A model generated the notes under the pieces. The model made no database searches and had not been told where the DNA came from. It saw only the letters and a list, made by a program, of their open reading frames with translations. The position numbers were made by a program, and so were the translations under genes. A DNA stretch of 64,000 nt from an uncultured Veillonellaceae bacterium. Its GTDB lineage: Bacteria > Bacillota > Negativicutes > Veillonellales > Dialisteraceae. The stretch spans positions 1-64,000 of the forward strand of contig CASEBK010000033.1 of NCBI GenBank assembly GCA_949286115.1, in the 5' to 3' direction. Below are positions 33,634 to 43,708 of this stretch, piece by piece (the stretch's first letter is position 1; every line of letters begins with the position of its first letter).

Positions 33634-34386
33634 ATGAGCGAGAAAGATACGATCATCTATGATATCCGGCATATCAAAAAGAATTTCGGCAAGCTCGAAG
33701 TGCTGAAAGATATCAGCATGCAGATCAAAAATGGCGAAGTGGTGACGATCATCGGACCATCCGGCTCCGGGAAGAGCACGTTCCTTCGCTGTCTGAATCT
33801 GCTCGAGACGCCCACCGCCGGGGAATTGTGGTTCGAAGGAAAGAAGATCGACGCTTCGACAGACGTGAAGATGCTCCGCCGCGACGTGGGCATGGTGTTC
33901 CAGCAGTTCAATCTGTTCCCTATGTTCACGGTGCTGAAAAATGTGATGTACGCGCCGATGCATATTCGGAAGACGCCTGAAGCGGAAGCGCGGGATCAGG
34001 CGATGGAGCTCCTGTCGCAGGTCGGCATGGAGGACCACGCCGATTTCTATCCAGAGCAGCTCTCCGGCGGGCAGCAGCAGCGCGTGGCCATCGCACGGGC
34101 GCTGGCGATGAAGCCGAAGATGCTTCTCTTCGATGAACCGACGTCGGCACTCGATCCGGAGCTCGTCGGCGACGTGCTGGAAGTCATGAAGGAAGTGGCG
34201 CAGCGCGGCATGACCATGGCGGTGGTGACGCACGAGATGCAGTTCGCCCGGTCGGTGGCGGACCGCGTGGTCTTCATGGATAAGGGCTACATCGTTGAAG
34301 AAGGCGACCCGAAGGATATTTTCACCCATCCGAGGGAAGAACGGACGCAGACGTTCCTGAAGCGCCTGCTGCATGCGGATATTTAA
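33634..34386 (+). CDS. Polar amino-acid ABC transporter ATPase
   Basis: A 250-residue GlnQ/HisP-type ATPase with Walker [10 protein letters not shown] (near 42), Q-loop [13 protein letters not shown], signature [10 protein letters not shown], Walker [12 protein letters not shown] and the switch histidine in VTHEMQFA. The length and motifs fit polar amino-acid uptake systems. It opens an operon of ATPase, permease and two binding proteins. GAGGAGAGG precedes the ATG. Confidence 0.93.
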   Translation: MSEKDTIIYDIRHIKKNFGKLEVLKDISMQIKNGEVVTIIGPSGSGKSTFLRCLNLLETPTAGELWFEGKKIDASTDVKMLRRDVGMVFQQFNLFPMFTVLKNVMYAPMHIRKTPEAEARDQAMELLSQVGMEDHADFYPEQLSGGQQQRVAIARALAMKPKMLLFDEPTSALDPELVGDVLEVMKEVAQRGMTMAVVTHEMQFARSVADRVVFMDKGYIVEEGDPKDIFTHPREERTQTFLKRLLHADI

Positions 34387-34403
34387 GGAGGTCCGGCGCT
34401 ATT

Positions 34404-35096
34404 ATGGATATGGTCATTGACACTGCGGTCAAATACAACGATATATTTATGTCCGGCATCAAGGTGACGATCGTCATCTCTATCATGTCGTGCTTTTTCG
34501 GCCTGCTCCTGGGCATCATCCTGGCGTTCATGAAGATCTCCGGGATCAAGGTGCTTCAGGCCATTGCTACAGCTTACGTGGAGATCATCCGCGGCACGCC
34601 GATCCTGGTGCAGATCTCGCTGGTGTTCTTCGGTCTACCGTTTCTGGGCATTCATTTCCCGAGCTTCCAGATCATGGGGGTCGACTTTGAACGTCTCTCC
34701 GCTGGTATCCTGGCGCTCATCATCAATTCCGGCGCGTATGAATGCGAGATCGTTCGCTCGGGCATCCAGTCTATCGGCAAGGGACAGCTCGAAGGGGCGA
34801 TGTCTTTGGGCTTCTCGAAATGGGAGTCCATGGTGCGCATCATCATCCCACAGGCGATCAAAAACATCCTGCCCGTCATTGGCAATGAGTTCGTCACGCT
34901 GATCAAAGAGTCCTCGCAGGTCTCTGTCATCGGTATGGCTGACCTGATGTATACGGCGACCACCATTCAGGGGATCAGCTTCCAGCCGTTCCCGCCGCTG
35001 GTCATCGTCGCGGTGTATTATTTCATCCTTACCTTCGCCGTATCCAATGTGCTGCGCGCGCTGGAGTGGAAATTCAAGATCAAAGCTGTGCGGTAA
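34404..35096 (+). CDS. Polar amino-acid ABC transporter permease
   Basis: A 230-residue HisM/GlnP-type permease with five membrane segments, the family TAYVEIIRGTPILVQISLVFF stretch and the EAA loop (EGAMSLGFSKWESMVRIIIPQAI). It is the only permease in the operon, so it probably works as a homodimer. AAGGAGG is upstream. Confidence 0.92.
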   Translation: MDMVIDTAVKYNDIFMSGIKVTIVISIMSCFFGLLLGIILAFMKISGIKVLQAIATAYVEIIRGTPILVQISLVFFGLPFLGIHFPSFQIMGVDFERLSAGILALIINSGAYECEIVRSGIQSIGKGQLEGAMSLGFSKWESMVRIIIPQAIKNILPVIGNEFVTLIKESSQVSVIGMADLMYTATTIQGISFQPFPPLVIVAVYYFILTFAVSNVLRALEWKFKIKAVR

Positions 35097-35123
35097 ATCG
35101 TGTATAAGAAAAGAGTGGTAACT

Positions 35124-35966
35124 ATGAATCGCATGATGAAAGCGGCGCTCCTCGGCCTTCTGGCAGCGGGCGTTCTGGGGCTGGCCGGATGCGGCGGAGA
35201 CAAAGCGGAAGAGAAAGCGGCGCCTCAGACGGCGCAGCAGGGAGACCTCATGAAACGGGTGAAGGAGCGGGGGACGCTCATCGTAGGGACATCGTCCGGG
35301 TTCCCTCCGTATGAGTTCCTTGATACGTCCAAACCGGACAAACCGGTAGTCGGTCTTGACATAGAGCTGGGGCAGAAGATCGCCGACAAGCTGGGCGTGA
35401 AGCTCGTCGTACAGGACATGAGTTTCTCGGCCTTGCTCTCCTCTATCGCAGCCAACAAGATCGACATCGCCATCGCGTCAATCAACGCGAGCGACGAGCG
35501 GCGGAAAGCGGTAGATTTCTCGGAATCCTATCTGCACAGCCCGCACATTTTGCTGGTCCGCAAAGAAGACGCTGGCAAGTACAAATCACTGGAAGATTTC
35601 CGAGGCAAGACCATCGGCGCGCAGAAGACGACCCTGCAGGAAGAGCTGGCGCGCACCCAGATCCCCGAAGCGAAAGTGGTGGCTCTGGAGCGACTGCCGG
35701 ATACGCTGATCGAACTGGATCAGGGGAAGCTGGACGCCGTGGCCTGCGAGGGAGTCGTGGCACAGCAGTACCTCATCATGGATCCGGAGCTGGCTGATTC
35801 GGGCGTACAGTTCAAAAAAGTGAAGAGCTCTACCAATATAGCCATTCCGAAAGGGAATGAAGATTTCGTGAAGCTCGCCAACGAAGTGATCGAGGAAAAT
35901 CAGGAAAATATCCAGAACTGGGTCCAGGAATACAGCAAGCTTGCCGTAGAGAATGCAAAGAAATAA
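35124..35966 (+). CDS. Amino-acid-binding lipoprotein, copy 1
   Basis: A 280-residue family 3 solute-binding protein. The lipoprotein signal ends GLAGC, and GTLIVGTSSGFPPYEF and DIAIASINASDERRKAVDFSESY are the family landmarks. The start at 35124 (MNRMMKAA) aligns with the start of the second copy; a GTG at 35100 also opens the frame. Ligand class is a polar amino acid, not resolved further. Confidence 0.92.
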   Translation: MNRMMKAALLGLLAAGVLGLAGCGGDKAEEKAAPQTAQQGDLMKRVKERGTLIVGTSSGFPPYEFLDTSKPDKPVVGLDIELGQKIADKLGVKLVVQDMSFSALLSSIAANKIDIAIASINASDERRKAVDFSESYLHSPHILLVRKEDAGKYKSLEDFRGKTIGAQKTTLQEELARTQIPEAKVVALERLPDTLIELDQGKLDAVACEGVVAQQYLIMDPELADSGVQFKKVKSSTNIAIPKGNEDFVKLANEVIEENQENIQNWVQEYSKLAVENAKK

Positions 35967-36053
35967 TAGACTGCTTGCGCTCATGCGGCAGTGCTGTGAA
36001 TGAAAGTGTGCGGTCAGAGCCATGCGTTGACGGCACAGAAAGGAAGTATGACT

Positions 36054-36896
36054 ATGAAGCGTGCAGTACAGGCGGCGCTCCTTGGACTTCTGGCAGCAGG
36101 GGCACTGGGCCTTGCGGGGTGCGGCGGCGACAAGCCGGCTGACAGTGCGAAGCAGCCTTCTTCTCAGCAGGGCGACCTGATGAAGAAGATCAAAGAGAAG
36201 GGGACACTCGTCATGGGGACGTCCTCCGGATTCCCGCCTTATGAATTTATCGACACGTCCAGAAGCGATAAAACGGTGGTGGGCATCGATGTGGCTCTGG
36301 GTCAGAAGATCGCCGAGAAGCTTGGCGTGAAGCTCGTCGTGCAGGATATGAGCTTCTCTGCGCTGCTCTCGTCTATCGCGGCCGACAAGATCGATATCGC
36401 CATCTCCGCGATCAACGCGACGGACGAGCGGCGGAAAGCCGTCGATTTTTCTGAATCCTATATGCACAGTCCGCATATCCTCCTGATCCGCAAGGAAGAT
36501 GCAGGCAAGTACAAGACGCTGGAAGATTTCCGCGGCAAGACCATCGGCGCACAGAAGTCGACGCTCCAGGAAGATCTTGCCCGTACGCAGATCCCGGAAT
36601 CCAAAGTGGTCGCGCTTGACCGTATTCCCGATACGCTCATCGAGCTGGATCACGGTAAGCTTGATGCCGTGGCATCTCAGGGAGTCGTGGCACAGCAGTA
36701 CCTCATCATGAATCCGGAGCTGGCCGATTCGGGCGTAAAATTTGAAAACGTCAAGAGCTCCTCCTGCGTCGCTATTCCGAAAGGGAATGAAGATATGGTG
36801 AAGCTCGTGAACGAGGTCATCGAAGAGAACAAAGACCAGATCCCGAACTGGATCCAGGAATACAGCGCGCTTGCTGTGGAAAATGCGAAGAAATAA
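36054..36896 (+). CDS. Amino-acid-binding lipoprotein, copy 2 (tandem duplicate)
   Basis: A 280-residue paralogue of the preceding gene, near-identical across long stretches (VVQDMSFSALLSSIAA and HSPHILL are shared). The changes cluster at the N-terminus after the lipobox (LAGC), at SAINATDERR versus ASINASDERR, and at ASQGVVAQ versus ACEGVVAQ. AAAGGAAG precedes ATG at 36048 and 36054; 36054 matches copy 1. Both copies would feed the same permease, perhaps widening substrate range or dosage. Confidence 0.92.
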   Translation: MKRAVQAALLGLLAAGALGLAGCGGDKPADSAKQPSSQQGDLMKKIKEKGTLVMGTSSGFPPYEFIDTSRSDKTVVGIDVALGQKIAEKLGVKLVVQDMSFSALLSSIAADKIDIAISAINATDERRKAVDFSESYMHSPHILLIRKEDAGKYKTLEDFRGKTIGAQKSTLQEDLARTQIPESKVVALDRIPDTLIELDHGKLDAVASQGVVAQQYLIMNPELADSGVKFENVKSSSCVAIPKGNEDMVKLVNEVIEENKDQIPNWIQEYSALAVENAKK

Positions 36897-36918
36897 GTTC
36901 ATATGAGCCAAAGAAGGA

Positions 36919-36949
36919 CCGCCTCCCCCATGGGGAATGGCGGCTCTTT
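36919..36949 (+). terminator. Terminator-like hairpin after the ABC operon
   Basis: CCGCC (36919-36923) pairs with GGCGG (36939-36943), with an inner CCCC/GGGG, followed by CTCTTTG. Confidence 0.55.
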
Positions 36950-36954
36950 GCACA

Positions 36955-36983
36955 TTTACTTTGAAAAAAATCAATGTTATACT
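36955..36983 (+). promoter_or_regulatory. Putative promoter of the diaminopimelate decarboxylase gene
   Basis: TTTACT (36955-36960), a 17-nt spacer and TATACT (36978-36983). Confidence 0.6.
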
Positions 36984-37016
36984 ACATCCACTAAGTCACA
37001 TCGGAGGGGGAAAACT

Positions 37017-38294
37017 ATGTCTGTCAAAACTTTGCCTTGCAGCGACGAAAAGATCCGGGAGCTGGCCGCCGAATACGGCACGCCTTTTCATCTGTATGAC
37101 GAAAAGGGAATCGTCGGCTGTGTCCGCTCGCTTCAGCAGGCGTTCGCGTGGCATCCTGATTTTCATGAATATTTCGCGGTGAAGGCGACGCCGAATCCGT
37201 GGCTGATGAAGCTTCTTAAAGAAGAAAACGTGGGCGCGGACTGCAGCTCCATGGCGGAGCTCGTGCTCTCGGAGACGGTGGGCCTTTCCGGCGACGACAT
37301 CGTCTTTTCTTCCAACGACACGCCGGACAGCGAATTTCTGAAAGCGGCGGAACTGGGAGCCATCATCAATCTGGATGACATCTCCAATCTGGACGATTTG
37401 GAGCGGCTCGGCATCGTGCCGGAAAAGATCTGCTTCCGCTATAATCCGGGACCGGAGCTCGCCCGGGGCAACGCCATCATCGGCAAGCCTGAAGAAGCGA
37501 AGTACGGCATGACTCGGGAGCAGCTCATGCAGTGTGTGGCCTGGGCAAAAGAAAAGGGCATCACCTACATCGGCATCCATACCATGGTCATCTCCTGCGA
37601 GCTCGCGCTCGACGGGCTCCTCGGCACTATCCGCATGATGTTCGATCTGGCCAATGAGATCCGCGATACGCTCGGCGTGACGGTGAGCTTCATCGACTTC
37701 GGCGGCGGCATCGGCATTCCCTACCGGCCGGAAGAGGAACCGGTGGACATCGCAGCTCTCGGCGCAGGGGCGAAGAAACTCTATGAAGAAATGATGCAGG
37801 GCTTCGACCACACCCGCATCTCCTTCGAATGCGGCCGCGCCATCACCGGCCCCTATGGCTACCTTGTGGCAAAGGCGATTCATTACAAGCATATCTACCG
37901 CAACTACATCGGCCTCGACGCCTGCATGGCCGACCTGATGCGTCCGGCGATCTACGGCTCCTATCATCACATCACCGTGGTGGGCAAGGAGAAGGAACCG
38001 GCCACGGAGGTGTACGACGTGACAGGCTCTCTCTGTGAAAACAACGACAAATTTGCCATCCAGAGAAAGCTCCCGAAGATCGAGACAGGCGATCTCCTCG
38101 TGCTCCACGATGCAGGTGCGCACGGGCACAGCATGGGATTCAATTACAACGGTAAGCTCCGCCATCAGGAGCTCCTGCTCCATGCAGACGGCACGGTGAC
38201 GCGCATCCGCCGGAACGAGACGCTGTGCGATCTCTTCGCGACGCTCGACTTCCCGGGCCTTGCGGAAAACGCGAAAAAGGCAGACGAAAAATAA
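37017..38294 (+). CDS. lysA: Diaminopimelate decarboxylase-family enzyme
   Basis: A 425-residue fold-type III PLP decarboxylase. The PLP lysine is in YFAVKATPNP (near 59), with the glycine loop DFGGGIGIPYRPEE, ECGRAITGPYG and the C-terminal SLCENNDKFA cysteine loop of LysA. It lacks the GIHCHIGSQ motif of many LysA proteins and instead has GIHTMVISCEL, as in the LysA branch of several anaerobes. It should decarboxylate meso-diaminopimelate to lysine, matching DapL at 18644. GGAGGGGG is upstream. A related decarboxylase specificity cannot be excluded. Confidence 0.85.
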   Translation: MSVKTLPCSDEKIRELAAEYGTPFHLYDEKGIVGCVRSLQQAFAWHPDFHEYFAVKATPNPWLMKLLKEENVGADCSSMAELVLSETVGLSGDDIVFSSNDTPDSEFLKAAELGAIINLDDISNLDDLERLGIVPEKICFRYNPGPELARGNAIIGKPEEAKYGMTREQLMQCVAWAKEKGITYIGIHTMVISCELALDGLLGTIRMMFDLANEIRDTLGVTVSFIDFGGGIGIPYRPEEEPVDIAALGAGAKKLYEEMMQGFDHTRISFECGRAITGPYGYLVAKAIHYKHIYRNYIGLDACMADLMRPAIYGSYHHITVVGKEKEPATEVYDVTGSLCENNDKFAIQRKLPKIETGDLLVLHDAGAHGHSMGFNYNGKLRHQELLLHADGTVTRIRRNETLCDLFATLDFPGLAENAKKADEK

Positions 38295-38303
38295 TACACA
38301 TGC

Positions 38304-38339
38304 AAAAAGCTGAAGGCATACATGTCTTCGGCTTTTTTT
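38304..38339 (+). terminator. Terminator after lysA
   Basis: AAAAAGCTGAAG (38304-38315) and CTTCGGCTTTTT (38326-38337) pair with one G-U and end in T. Confidence 0.85.
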
Positions 38340-38472
38340 ATCGGCTGTTCTCTGATCAGAGAAGTCGTTTCACTGATGGCGATACGGATACAATCCTCAC
38401 TGTGTTGTGCGGACCGTGGCATTCATGATCATCTTGCAGGGGCTCAGCGAAAGAGATACCGCTTAAAAGGAT

Positions 38473-38506
38473 TTTCTGTAATCTGTTATAATACAGATTA
38501 CAGAAA
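38473..38506. promoter_or_regulatory. Promoter-embedded 13-bp inverted repeat, candidate operator
   Basis: TTTCTGTAATCTG (38473-38485) and CAGATTACAGAAA (38494-38506) are exact complements around an 8-nt centre that contains the -10 TATAAT (38487-38492). The right arm also contributes AAAGGA, the ribosome binding site of the next gene. It could be a repressor site or a 5' RNA hairpin hiding the ribosome binding site. Confidence 0.65.
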
Positions 38507-38516
38507 GGATGACGCA

Positions 38517-39023
38517 ATGAAACTGAAACGAACGATCACAGGACTTGTGGCGGCGGGCTGTCTTTTCTTCAGTGCAGCCGACGCAGCGGCCTATACGGAT
38601 GAGCCGGAAGGCTTCGGCGATATGCACTGGGGCGATTCGGCGAAAAAGGTGAGCGAGCGCTATGCCACGCAGTATCTGGAGGACACGCTGGGCGGCGGCG
38701 CGCTCTATGCGGTGAATTTTACTGATTTCACAGAGCAGATGGGCATCCGCGGCCCGCTCGTCGTGACGGGAGCCTTTGAGAAGGATAAGCTGGTGCAGAT
38801 CAACGTGCCGCTCGCGCTGGAGAGTGCCGAGGCAGTGGATCAGGCTTTTGCGGCGTACACGTCGTATCTGGAGAGGCGGTGCGGCGCGCCCGATGAGAAA
38901 GATGATGATTCGGCGCTGTGGCTGGGAAAGAAGACCAGCATCTATGTGCAGAAGAAGCCGGAAGGCGTGCTCGTATGCTTCATGGATGCGAAAAAGATGG
39001 CAAAAAAGATGCCGAAGAAATAA
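38517..39023 (+). CDS. Exported protein of unknown function
   Basis: 168 residues with a clear signal peptide (MKLKRTITGLVAAGCLFFSAADAAA, cleavage near residue 25). The mature part starts with EGFGDMHWGDSAKKVSE, a pattern seen in small periplasmic proteins of unknown role, and ends in a Lys-rich tail. I do not recognise the family. It is followed after 15 nt by another exported protein. Its promoter carries the 13-bp inverted repeat. Confidence 0.78.
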   Translation: MKLKRTITGLVAAGCLFFSAADAAAYTDEPEGFGDMHWGDSAKKVSERYATQYLEDTLGGGALYAVNFTDFTEQMGIRGPLVVTGAFEKDKLVQINVPLALESAEAVDQAFAAYTSYLERRCGAPDEKDDDSALWLGKKTSIYVQKKPEGVLVCFMDAKKMAKKMPKK

Positions 39024-39038
39024 ATGAGGAGGAATACC

Positions 39039-39557
39039 ATGAATAAGAAACAGTGGGCGGCGGCTCTGTGTCTGGCGGCAGCGCTCGCCGCGTGTGCTTC
39101 GCCGGCGCTTGCCCGGGGCCGCGGGGGAGGCCGCATGGGCGGCGCATCCATTACGCGCACCGCGCCGAGACCGTCGTCAGGACCAGCGCAGACGCCCTAC
39201 GCCGCGCCGCAGCAGGAGCGGACCCAGCCGCGGCAGCCGATCGATCAGGGAATCGACCCAAAAGACTATGGCAAGCGGAACACCGGCCGCACGGCCGCGG
39301 CGGAACCGGGACAGCAGGCAGGGCGGAGTCAGACCACGCAGAATCAGTTCACCGGAGGTACTGGCGGATTTTTCAACGGCTTTTCCCTCTGGCCGTGGCT
39401 CTGGTTCAGCGGGCACAGCCAGGCCGCCGCAGAAGACCAGAGCGCTTCTTCCGTGCAGAGCGGTGAGGCGAAGAGCGAAGAGGAAGGCTTCCTCGCGTCG
39501 ATCAGCCGCTGGTGGGACGGCGTCGTGCAGTTCTTCCAGTCGCTGTTCAGTTTTTGA
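39039..39557 (+). CDS. Exported low-complexity protein, possible lipoprotein
   Basis: 172 residues. The signal peptide has a possible lipobox LAAC at C19, but cleavage after ASPALA is also plausible. The mature part opens with RGRGGGRMGG, then a Gln/Pro/Thr-rich segment (about 45-110), an aromatic hydrophobic stretch (GGFFNGFSLWPWLWF near 113-127) and a hydrophobic C-terminus. The Gly/Arg-rich opening recalls Tim44-like bacterial proteins, but the rest does not confirm it. GAGGAGG precedes the ATG. Confidence 0.7.
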   Translation: MNKKQWAAALCLAAALAACASPALARGRGGGRMGGASITRTAPRPSSGPAQTPYAAPQQERTQPRQPIDQGIDPKDYGKRNTGRTAAAEPGQQAGRSQTTQNQFTGGTGGFFNGFSLWPWLWFSGHSQAAAEDQSASSVQSGEAKSEEEGFLASISRWWDGVVQFFQSLFSF

Positions 39558-39574
39558 TCGAGTTCACGTCATAG

Positions 39575-39613
39575 AAAAAGACCGTCGGAGTCATCGGCTC
39601 CGGCGGCCTTTTT
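39575..39613. terminator. Bidirectional terminator between the exported-protein and acyltransferase genes
   Basis: CCGTCGGAG (39582-39590) and CTCCGGCGG (39598-39606) pair with one G-U. There is an A run before and a T run after. Confidence 0.82.
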
Positions 39614-39617
39614 GCGT

Positions 39618-40712
39618 TCAGATGAGTTTTTTGAAATAGGGGACCTTTTTGATACCCCATGTCATGGCCGCACCCAGTGTGAAGGCGGCGGTGATCCAGA
39701 GCACCGCATCGATGAAGGGGAACGATGGGAAATGGAAAAGCAGCACCTGAGTGAGCAGGCGGTGCGTCACCGCACGAGTGATCTCTTCAAAAAGCATCAC
39801 GCCGAAGGAGAGGCCACCGAGAAACACGAGGCGCCGGGACCACGCGGGAGAGACGCTGTGATGAAGGAACCACCAGCGGCAGAGGCAGTACACGAAGGCC
39901 GTGTTGAGGAAGAGGAACGAATCGTAGAAACGCTGCGAGATCGCTTCTGTGAGCGCGCCGGCGGTGTACCCGTAGAACCAGGTCATGAAAGCGGCGATGA
40001 CCGTGCCCGCCGCAGCAAGAAGGCCGAGACGGATGAGATTTTTCTTCGTGAGCCACGCCTCCGGCAGGACGTTTTCAATCCAGTAGCCGATGATGAAGTA
40101 GAAGCTCGGCTCGCTGATGGCAAGGAGCGGATTGAGGAAGCCGTTCATCTCCGCCTGCCCGCGGTAGAGGAGGAAGGAGAAGACCGGCACGCACCCTACA
40201 AAGAAGAGATTGAGCCCGATGAGATAGAGATAGTGCGCGTTCGTGAGGTTCCGCACCATCGCCCGCCAGAGAGGCAGCATGAGCAGGAAGGAGATATAAA
40301 TGTAAAGGAAATAGTACGCCGTTGCCATGTTGGACGTGTACGTGATGGAGAGGAAGCGGAGCACGCTGAAGTGACACTCCGGCACGGCGTAGAAGAACAG
40401 ATAGTTGATGAAGGAGAAGACGAGGAGCACCTGTACGAAGCGCCAGATCCGTTTTCGAAAGATGACGGAGACCGGTTCGTCCCGGCCGAGAAGGAGCGCG
40501 CCGGAGACCATGAAGAAGATGGGCACAGCGGTCTTCACCCAGAAGGGGACGAGAAGGTAGAGCGGAAACCACGGCGAGTCCTGCTGGGCCAGATAGAGCG
40601 AGAAGCCCGATGTGGACGAGTGAGTGAACATGACGAGCCAGATGCAGAGGATGCGCAGGCATTCGATGTGGAGTTTTTTCTTTTTCGCAGGCGCGGGCGT
40701 CTCAGACTGCAC
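39618..40712 (-). CDS. Membrane acyltransferase, Acyltransferase_3 (OafA/WecH) family
   Basis: A 364-residue protein with about ten membrane segments. The N-terminal ECLRILCIWLVMFTHSS holds the conserved Arg and His of this family, which O-acetylates or O-acylates exported glycans. LPS or another envelope sugar is a likely target given the heptose genes, but there is no direct link. The start is GTG at 40712 behind AAAGGAAGG; no ATG is suitably placed. Confidence 0.82.
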   Translation of the reverse strand: MQSETPAPAKKKKLHIECLRILCIWLVMFTHSSTSGFSLYLAQQDSPWFPLYLLVPFWVKTAVPIFFMVSGALLLGRDEPVSVIFRKRIWRFVQVLLVFSFINYLFFYAVPECHFSVLRFLSITYTSNMATAYYFLYIYISFLLMLPLWRAMVRNLTNAHYLYLIGLNLFFVGCVPVFSFLLYRGQAEMNGFLNPLLAISEPSFYFIIGYWIENVLPEAWLTKKNLIRLGLLAAAGTVIAAFMTWFYGYTAGALTEAISQRFYDSFLFLNTAFVYCLCRWWFLHHSVSPAWSRRLVFLGGLSFGVMLFEEITRAVTHRLLTQVLLFHFPSFPFIDAVLWITAAFTLGAAMTWGIKKVPYFKKLI

Positions 40713-40822
40713 GAAGATCCTTCCTTTCGTCGGCGGGCGCGGCGGCCCTGCCGGTGTTTGACCTATGATAGCACGGATGCGGAGCTGCCTCAAGAAAGGG
40801 AAATTTTTGCGTGCCTTCCGTC

Positions 40823-40851
40823 TTGCGCTTTCGCACGGCCTTTGATAGAAT
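40823..40851 (+). promoter_or_regulatory. Putative promoter of rpsB
   Basis: TTGCGC (40823-40828), a 17-nt spacer and TAGAAT (40846-40851). The leader of about 115 nt is GC-rich with inverted repeats and could host S2 autoregulation, which I cannot confirm. Confidence 0.6.
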
Positions 40852-40974
40852 GGGAAAGCATGAATACACATGCCGCGCGGATCCTGCATCTGTGCCGGGG
40901 CAAAAATTTTTCCATTGCCGCCGGTGGCTGCGGGGGAGGAGGCCGGCAGAGGCAAATAACAGGAGGTAAAAGTT

Positions 40975-41730
40975 ATGGCAATCGTATCCATGAAACAGTT
41001 ACTCGAAGCAGGCGTACATTTCGGTCATCAGACTCGCCGCTGGAATCCGAAGATGGCCCGGTTCATCTTCACGGAACGGAACGGCATCTACATCATCGAC
41101 CTGCAGAAGACGGTGAAGAAAGTCGAAGAAGCGTACGCTTTCCTGCGTGAAGTCGCAGCAAACGGACAGCCGATCCTCTTCGTAGGCACGAAGAAGCAGG
41201 CGCAGAACTCCATCAAGGAAGAAGCGCTCCGCTGCAACATGTTCTACGTGAATGAACGCTGGCTGGGCGGCATGCTCACCAACTTCCGCACCATCCAGAC
41301 CCGTGTGGCCCGTCTGAAAGAACTGGAAGCGATGTTCGCCGAAGGCGCTACGTCCCAGTACACGAAGAAGGAAGTCATTCTCATGCAGCGTGAACTGGAA
41401 AAGCTGGAAAAGAACCTGGGCGGCATCAAAGACATGAAGAAGCTCCCCGGCGCGATCTTCATCATCGACTCCAAGAAAGAAGAGATCGCCGTTTCTGAAG
41501 CGCGTAAGCTGCACATTCCGGTCGTTGCGACGGTCGACACGAACTGCGACCCCGACCTGATCGACTATCCGATCCCGGCTAACGACGACGCGATCCGCGC
41601 GGTGAAGCTCCTCACCAGCAAGATGGCTGACGCCGTTCTCGAAGGCCGTCAGGGCCAGCAGGAAGAAGGAGCGGAAGCTCCGGCAGAAGAAGCTGCTGAA
41701 GAGGCCGCTGCTTCGGAAGAACAGGAATAA
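40975..41730 (+). CDS. rpsB: 30S ribosomal protein S2
   Basis: 251 residues with canonical S2 motifs: [40 protein letters not shown] and the [14 protein letters not shown] segment. The C-terminus carries a Glu/Ala-rich tail. GGAGG precedes the ATG. It heads the conserved rpsB-tsf-pyrH-frr-uppS run. Confidence 0.98.
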   Translation: MAIVSMKQLLEAGVHFGHQTRRWNPKMARFIFTERNGIYIIDLQKTVKKVEEAYAFLREVAANGQPILFVGTKKQAQNSIKEEALRCNMFYVNERWLGGMLTNFRTIQTRVARLKELEAMFAEGATSQYTKKEVILMQRELEKLEKNLGGIKDMKKLPGAIFIIDSKKEEIAVSEARKLHIPVVATVDTNCDPDLIDYPIPANDDAIRAVKLLTSKMADAVLEGRQGQQEEGAEAPAEEAAEEAAASEEQE

Positions 41731-41772
41731 TAAATAGTATCTGATATCATTTTGGGGATCAGAGCCGTGAGA

Positions 41773-41826
41773 TTAGGAATTCTGGTGCCGCCGCGCAATA
41801 CGGCAGCGGCAGGATTTCTAATTTTA
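41773..41826 (+). promoter_or_regulatory. Long hairpin in the rpsB-tsf spacer
   Basis: TTAGGAATTCTG (41773-41784) pairs with CAGGATTTCTAA (41810-41821) with some G-U pairs. A GC-rich inner stem (GCCGC.../...GCGGC) extends it. It could be a partial terminator or processing site that sets the S2 to EF-Ts ratio. Confidence 0.5.
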
Positions 41827-41864
41827 TGTGCGGCATCCCGAGTACACCAACAGGAGGTCATCAA

Positions 41865-42746
41865 ATGGCAGCGATCACTGCAAGTATGGTAAAAGAACTG
41901 CGTACCTCCACGGGCGCAGGCATGATGGATTGCAAGAAAGCTCTGACGGAAGCAGACGGCGATATGGCGAAAGCCGTAGACATCCTTCGCGAGAAGGGCC
42001 TGTCCCAGGCGGCGAAAAAAGCAGGCCGCATCGCAGCGGAAGGCGCGGTCGTTTCCTATGTCTCTGAAGACGGCAAAGTGGGCGTCATCGTCGAAGTGAA
42101 CTGCGAGACCGACTTCGTAGGCCACAACGAGAGCTTCCAGGCGCTGGCTAAGTCCATCGCCAAGCAGATCGCAGAGGCGGCTCCTGCGGACGTAGAGGCG
42201 CTCCTCGCTTCCGAAATGGAAGGCAAGACGGTAAAAGACCTCGTGACCGAAGCCATCGCCAAGATCGGTGAAAATATCTCCGTGCGCCGTTTCGAACGCT
42301 TCGAAAGCGCAGAAGGTCAGGTCTACAGCTACATCCACGGCGGCGGCAAGATCGGCGTCCTCGTCGACATGAAGGGCGGCGACGCAGAGCTCGGCAAAGA
42401 CGTGGCGATGCAGGTCGCAGCGGCGATCCCGTCTTATCTCGACCGGAGCCAGGTGCCGGCGGCTGAGCTGGAACACGAAAAAGAAGTGCTCTCCGAACAG
42501 GCCCGCAACGAAGGCAAGCCGGAAAAGATCATCGAAAAGATGGTCATCGGCCGCATCAACAAGTACTACAAGGAAGTCTGCCTGCTCGATCAGGAATTCA
42601 TCAAAGACGGCGACCTTACCATCGCAAAGCTCCTGAAATCCAAGGGTGCGGAAGTGGCCCGTTTCGCCCGCTTCCAGCTCGGCGAAGGCATCGAAAAGAA
42701 GCAGGAAAACTTCGCAGAAGAGATCCAGAAGCAGATCAACGGATAA
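41865..42746 (+). CDS. tsf: Elongation factor Ts
   Basis: 293 residues. It exchanges GDP for GTP on EF-Tu. The N-terminal UBA-like part has [25 protein letters not shown], and the core has NCETDFV and the dimerisation segment ([14 protein letters not shown]). CAGGAGG precedes the ATG at 41865. Confidence 0.98.
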   Translation: MAAITASMVKELRTSTGAGMMDCKKALTEADGDMAKAVDILREKGLSQAAKKAGRIAAEGAVVSYVSEDGKVGVIVEVNCETDFVGHNESFQALAKSIAKQIAEAAPADVEALLASEMEGKTVKDLVTEAIAKIGENISVRRFERFESAEGQVYSYIHGGGKIGVLVDMKGGDAELGKDVAMQVAAAIPSYLDRSQVPAAELEHEKEVLSEQARNEGKPEKIIEKMVIGRINKYYKEVCLLDQEFIKDGDLTIAKLLKSKGAEVARFARFQLGEGIEKKQENFAEEIQKQING

Positions 42747-42847
42747 TCGCCCCCTGCGGCAGAGGAACTCCACAATCGGCCCGGAAGGCCCGGCGCGGCA
42801 GCCATGTCCCGCCCTGCCGGTGCCTGGCTGATTCGGTATTTCCCAGA

Positions 42848-42882
42848 AATAAGAGGACACAGTTTCGTGTTCTCTTATTTTT
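42848..42882 (+). terminator. Terminator after tsf
   Basis: AATAAGAGGACAC (42848-42860) and GTGTTCTCTTATT (42867-42879) pair with one G-U and end in T. Confidence 0.88.
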
Positions 42883-42906
42883 TGGCGTCAAAGCGCTGCC
42901 GGGCGG

Positions 42907-43705
<799 letters not shown>

Positions 43706-43708
43706 ACG

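Noticed and set aside
39612-41150. Plus-strand frame of 512 codons overlapping the acyltransferase and rpsB
   Set aside because: It is a shadow of the minus-strand acyltransferase that runs into rpsB in the wrong frame.
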